Below are positions 59,319-64,000 of a DNA stretch of 64,000 nucleotides, one piece after another. This DNA is from Nymphaea colorata (Eukaryota; Streptophyta; Magnoliopsida; Nymphaeales; Nymphaeaceae), in assembly GCF_008831285.2 (NCBI RefSeq), contig NC_045141.1, positions 8,607,353 to 8,671,352 of the forward strand. Reading direction: 5' to 3'. The notes below the pieces were generated by a model. That model did not search any database. It was given only the letters and a program-made list of their open reading frames with translations, and was not told the origin of the DNA. A program made the position numbers and the translations under genes. Numbering within the stretch: position 1 is the stretch's first letter; each line of letters starts with the position of its first letter.

Positions 59319-62300
59319 GTTCATTTGCTCTTTCATAGTTCATTTGCATAAGTAATGATTTAAACGATTGAAATCACCAATTCATGTTGACACAAATCTG
59401 ATGTATACATTAGTTTGATGCTTGTAGTTAGTCCAATAAGTAGAACTGTTTGTTTCATTGATTTAAGTAAAAGGGGTCAAACAAAAGCATAGATCCCACT
59501 TGTATCCATATGAACTTGTGATTTCAGTCATTTAAATCGTTCATTACACAAGTACTAACAAGTGAAACACATTAGATTAAATATAGGGAAGCAAATTAAC
59601 GACTTGAATCTTATTCATTCTCATACAAACTTGTGAGTTCGATCAAATAAATCATTCAAAATGGATGTATTAACAAGTTAAAAACATTCAATTAACTATG
59701 TGTGACACAAATGAATCACTTAAATCCCACTCGTGTTTATACGAACAACTGATTTCAATCACTTATCTCACGTCCTATAAATGTAACGACAAGTTGAATT
59801 CTTTCAATTAAGTACCAGGGATGAAACTAATGCATAGATTCCATTTTTAACTATATGAACTGGTGATTTCAATCATTTAATTCGTTCTTTATAGAAGTAA
59901 TAAACAGTGAAACACATTTGGTTAACTATAAAGGATCAATTGAATGACTTAAATCACAAACTAATGCGTGAATGTGCTTAAACATGCATTTTGAATGATT
60001 TAGTGGAATGAAATCACAAGCTTGTATGTACATAAAAGACATTTAAGTTATTTACATGCTATATTTCAATTAATATAATGTGTTTCGCTTGTTTTTACAT
60101 CCATAACATGTGATTTAAATGGTTCAAACTAAAAGTTTGTATGAAAAAATGAGATTCACGTCATTCGTTTGATCGCTTATCAATACGAGTGGGACTTAAG
60201 CGATTCATCTGAGCACCCATATTTCATTGAATGTGATAAACTTGTTGCTACATACACGTTGTATGAGTTAGTGGATTTAAATCACAAGTTTGCATGAAAA
60301 TGAACGAACTTCAAATGGTTCATTTGCTCTTCTATAGTTAATCTAATGTGTTTCACTTGTTATTACATGTATAAGTAATGATTTAAACGATTGAAACCAC
60401 CAATTCATATGGACACAAATCTGATGTATACATTAGTTTGATGCTTGTAGTTAGTCCAATAAGTAGAACTTTTTGTTTCATTGAATTAAGTAAAAGGGGT
60501 CAAACAAAAGCATAGATCCTACTTGTATCCATATGAACTTGTGATTTCAATCATTTAAATCGTTCATTACACTAGTAATAACAAGTGAAACACATTAGAT
60601 TAACTATAGGGGAGCAAATTTAACGACTTGAATCTTATTCATTTTCATTCAAACTTGTGATTTTGATCAAATAAATCATTCAAAATGGATGTACTAACAA
60701 GTTAAAAGTATTCAATTAAATATGTGTGACCAAATGAATCGCTTAAATCCCACTCGTGTTTATACGAACAACTGATTTCAATCGCTCATATCGCGTATCA
60801 AGTTTATTTCTTTCGATTAAGCGCTAGGGATGAAACTAATGCATAGATTCCATTTTTAACTATATGAACTGGTGATTTCAATCACTTAAATCCTTCTTTA
60901 TAGAAGTAATAAATAGTGAAACAAATTAGGTAAACTATAAGGGGTCAATTGATTGACTTGAATCACAAACTAATGAGTAAATGTGCTTAAACGCGCATGT
61001 TGAATGATTTAGTGGAATGACATTACATGCTTGAATGAACATAAATGATATTTAAATTATTTACTTGCTGTATTTCAGTTAATATAACGTGTTTCGCTTG
61101 TTATTATATCTATAACAAATGATTTAAATGGTTTAAATCAAAATTTTGTACGAAAAAATGAGATTCACGTCATTCGTTTCATCGCTTATCATTAACCTAA
61201 TGCGTTTCACTTGTTATGACATGTACAATGATTGATTTTGTTGATTGAAATCACAAGTTCTAATGGATGCAAACGGGATTTAGACATTAGTTTGATCTCT
61301 TGTAGTCAATCGAATGAGTTGAACTTGTAGTTACATCAATAGTAAGGATCTAATGAATTGAAATCACAAGTTTGTATCAACATGAGTGGGATTTAAGCGA
61401 TTCATCTGAGCACGCATATTTCATTGAATGTGATAAACTTGTTACTACATCCACGTTGAATGATTTAGTGGATTTAAATCACAAGCTTGCATGAAAATGA
61501 ACGAAATTCAAGTGGTTCATTTGCTCTTTCATAGTTAATCTAATGTGTTTCACTTGTTATTACAGGTATAAGTAATGACTTAAACGATTGAAATCACCAA
61601 TTCATGTGGACACAAATTTGATGTATACATTAGTTTGATGCTTATAGTTAGTCAAATAAGTAGAACTTTTTGTTTCATTGAATTAAGTAAAAGGGGTCAA
61701 ACAAAAGCATAGATCCCACTTGTATCCATATGAACTTGTGATTTCAGTCATTTAAATCGTTCATTACACAAGTAGTAACAAGTGAAACACATTAGATTAA
61801 ATATAGGGGGCAAATTAACGACTTAAATCTTATTCATTCTCATACAAACTTGTGAGTTCGATCAAATAAATCATTCGAAATGGATGTATTAACAAGTTAA
61901 AAACATTCAATTGAATATGTGTGATCAAATGAATCGCTTAAATCCCACTCGTGTTTATACGAACAACTGATTTCAATCGCTTATGTCTCGTACTATAGAT
62001 GTAACGACAAGTTGAATTCTTTCAATTAAGTACTAGGGATGAAACTAATGCATAGATTTCATTTTTAACTATATGAACTGGTGATTTCAATCATTTAAAT
62101 CGTTCTTTATAGAAGTAATAAACAGTGAAACACATTTGGTTAACTATAAGGGATCAATTGAATGACTTGAATCACAAACTAATGTGTGAATGTGCTTAAA
62201 CATGCATGTTGAATGATTTAGTGGAATGAAATCACAAGCTTGTATGTACATAAAAGACATTTAAGTTATTTACATGCTTTATTTCAGTTAATATAATGTG

Positions 62301-64000
62301 TTTCGCTTGATTTTACATCCATAACGTACGATTTAAATGGTTCAAACTAAAAGTTTGTATGAAAAAATGAGATTCACGTCATTCGTTTGATCGCTTATCA
62401 TTAGCCTAATGCGTTTGACTTGTTATGACATGTACAATGATTGATTTTGTTGATTGAAATCACAAGTTCTAATGGATGAAAATGGGATCTACGCATTAGT
62501 TTGATCTTTTGTAGTCAATCTAATGAGTTGAACTTGTAGTTACATCAATACGAGTGGGATTTAAGCGATTCATCTGAGCACCCATATTTCATTGAATGTG
62601 ATAAACTTGTTGCTACATCCACGTTGTATGATTTAGTGGATTTAAATCACAAGTTTGCATGAAAATGAACGAACTTCAAATGGTTCATTTGCTCTTTATT
62701 AGTTAATCTAATGTGTTTCACTTGTTATTACATGTATAAGTAATGATTTAAACGATTGAGACCACCAATTCATATGGACACAAATCTGATGTATATATTA
62801 GTTTGATACTTGTAGTTAGTCCAATAAGTAGAACTTTTTGTTTCATTGAATTAAGTAAAAGGGGTCAAACAAAAGCATAGATCCTACTTGTATCCATATG
62901 AACTTGTGATTTCAATTATTTAAGTCGTTCATTACACAAGTAATAACAAGTGAAACACATTAGATTAACTATCGGGGAGCAAATTTAACGACTTGAATCT
63001 TATTCATTCTCATTCAAACTTGTGATTTTGATCAAATAAATCATTCAAAATGGATGTACTAACAAGTTAAGAGCATTCAATTAAATATGTGTGATCAAAT
63101 GAATCGCTTAAATCCCACTCGTGTTTATACGAACAACAGATTTCAATCGCTCATATCGCGTACTATAGATGTAACGACAAGTTAATTTCTTTCGATTAAG
63201 CACTAGGGATGAAACTAATGCATAGATTTCATTTTTAACTATATGAACTGGTGATTTCAATCACTTAAATCCTTCTTTATAGAAGTAATAAACAGTGAAA
63301 CACACTAGGTTAATTATAAGGGATCAATTGATTGACTTGAATCACAAACTAATGAGTGAATGTGCTTAAACACGCATGTTGAATGATTTAGTGGAATGAC
63401 ATTACATGCTTGAATGAACATAAATGACCTTTAAGTTATTTACTTGTTGTATTTCACTTAATAAAACGTGTTTCGATTGTTATTACATCTATAACGAATG
63501 ATTGAAATGGTTCAAATTAAAATTTTGTACGAAAAAATGAAATTCACGTCATTCGTTTGATCGCTTTTCATTAGCCTAATGCGTTTCACTTGTTATAACA
63601 TGTACAATGATTGATTTTGTTTATTGAAATCACAAGTTCTAATGGATGCAAATGGGATCTAGGCATTAGTTTGATCTCTTGTAGTCAATTGAATGAGTTA
63701 AACTGGTAGTTACATCAATAGTAAGGATCTAATGAATTGAAATCACAAGTTTGTATCAACACGAGTGAGATTTAAGCGATTCATCTGAGCACCCATATTT
63801 CATTGAATGTGATAAACTTGTTGCTACATCCACGTTGAAAGATTTAGTGGATTTAAATCTCAAGCTTGCATGAAAATGAACGAAATTCAAGTGGTTCATT
63901 TGCTCTTTCATAGTTAATATAATGTGTTTCACTTGTTATTACATACATAAGTAATGATTTAAACGATTGAAATCACCAATTCATGTTGACACAAATCTGA

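Larger units (their letters stand above)
54997..60180. repeat. Higher-order tandem repeat, period ~2,161 bp, 2.4 copies, with inverted block
   Basis: Copies at 54,997-57,157 and 57,158-59,318 are near identical; a third, partial copy runs 59,319-60,180. Each holds roughly one satellite unit in the normal orientation plus a ~480-bp block in reverse. Small private differences (for example AATCATTCG, AATCAATCG and AATCATTCA at 55,327, 57,488 and 59,649) separate the copies. Confidence 0.9.
32478..64000. repeat. Long-unit (~1,210 bp) palindromic satellite array, runs off the window
   Basis: About 31.5 kb of uninterrupted tandem repeats. The landmark CATAGATTCCATTTTTAACT (or a variant) recurs at 32,491; 33,701; 34,866; 36,076; 37,286; 38,498; 39,701; 40,911; 42,121; 43,325; 44,535; 45,700; 46,848; 48,058; 49,088; 50,252; 51,401; 52,611; 53,641; 55,511; 57,671; 59,832; 60,841; 62,051 and 63,221. 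The modal spacing is 1,210 bp; shorter spacings come from internal deletions and longer ones from the rearranged 54-60 kb part. The sequence is strongly AT-rich. Beyond 33,718 no frame of 60 codons or more is open on either strand. Each unit is made of ~115-bp modules in both orientations. Not a family I recognise; the unit is far longer than classical 150-180-bp plant centromere satellites. Confidence 0.97.

Noticed and set aside
32478-64000. Satellite array as a CRISPR array or a bacterial repeat
   Set aside because: Units are contiguous 1.2-kb repeats without unique spacers, and the window is clearly plant nuclear DNA.
32478-64000. Array as LTRs or a solo-LTR cluster
   Set aside because: No TG...CA ends, primer-binding site or polypurine tract recurs at unit borders, and the unit phase is continuous.

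Overview
This window is nuclear DNA of a flowering plant. The evidence is plant CC-NB-ARC-LRR (CNL) disease-resistance relics, a plastid-type terpene synthase 5' end with a GT-bounded intron, plant Ty1/copia and L1-like LINE relics, hAT- and TA-flanked miniature transposons, GA/CT and TA microsatellites, and a 100-N scaffold gap. The species cannot be told from the sequence. No intact protein-coding gene was found; every recognisable gene is truncated, frameshifted or interrupted by stops.

Layout. About 1-7.4 kb is AT-rich intergenic DNA with a minus-strand LINE relic (1.73-3.77 kb), a 56-bp NLR fragment at its upstream edge, and a second rearranged LINE fragment (5.76-6.10 kb). About 7.5-24.4 kb is a dead NLR cluster: an LRR-rich pseudogene on the minus strand (7.49-9.44 kb), the last ~45 codons of another minus-strand copy running into the gap (18.32-18.47 kb), and a nearly full-length but multiply broken plus-strand copy (21.17-24.34 kb). 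The minus-strand 7.5-kb copy and the plus-strand copy still share their upstream DNA (9.44-9.79 and 20.44-20.75 kb, inverted). The DNA between them holds long polypyrimidine/polypurine tracts, a GC-rich hAT-like 5' end with a TATA box, a CACTA-like non-autonomous element with a clean hAT MITE inserted in it, and a tRNA-derived SINE candidate.

About 24.5-32.4 kb holds three TA-flanked elements of one TIR family, a second hAT MITE, a plus-strand copia relic (protease to reverse transcriptase, 26.5-28.2 kb), a minus-strand copia RNase H piece (29.66-29.86 kb), and the first two exons of a terpene synthase (30.50-29.94 kb, minus), whose upstream region has been duplicated.

The most striking part is 32.48-64.0 kb: an uninterrupted long-unit satellite array that runs off the window end. 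Its basic unit is about 1,210 bp (about 25 units seen). Each unit is built from about ten ~115-bp modules, six in one orientation and four inverted, so each unit is self-complementary. On top of this sit higher-order tandem duplications with periods of about 3,624, 4,553 and 2,161 bp; the last contains an additional inverted ~480-bp block. I do not recognise this family. It is the best candidate here for an undescribed system: a hierarchical, palindromic satellite that, if transcribed, would give long double-stranded RNA. All homology statements are by eye; no database search was run.
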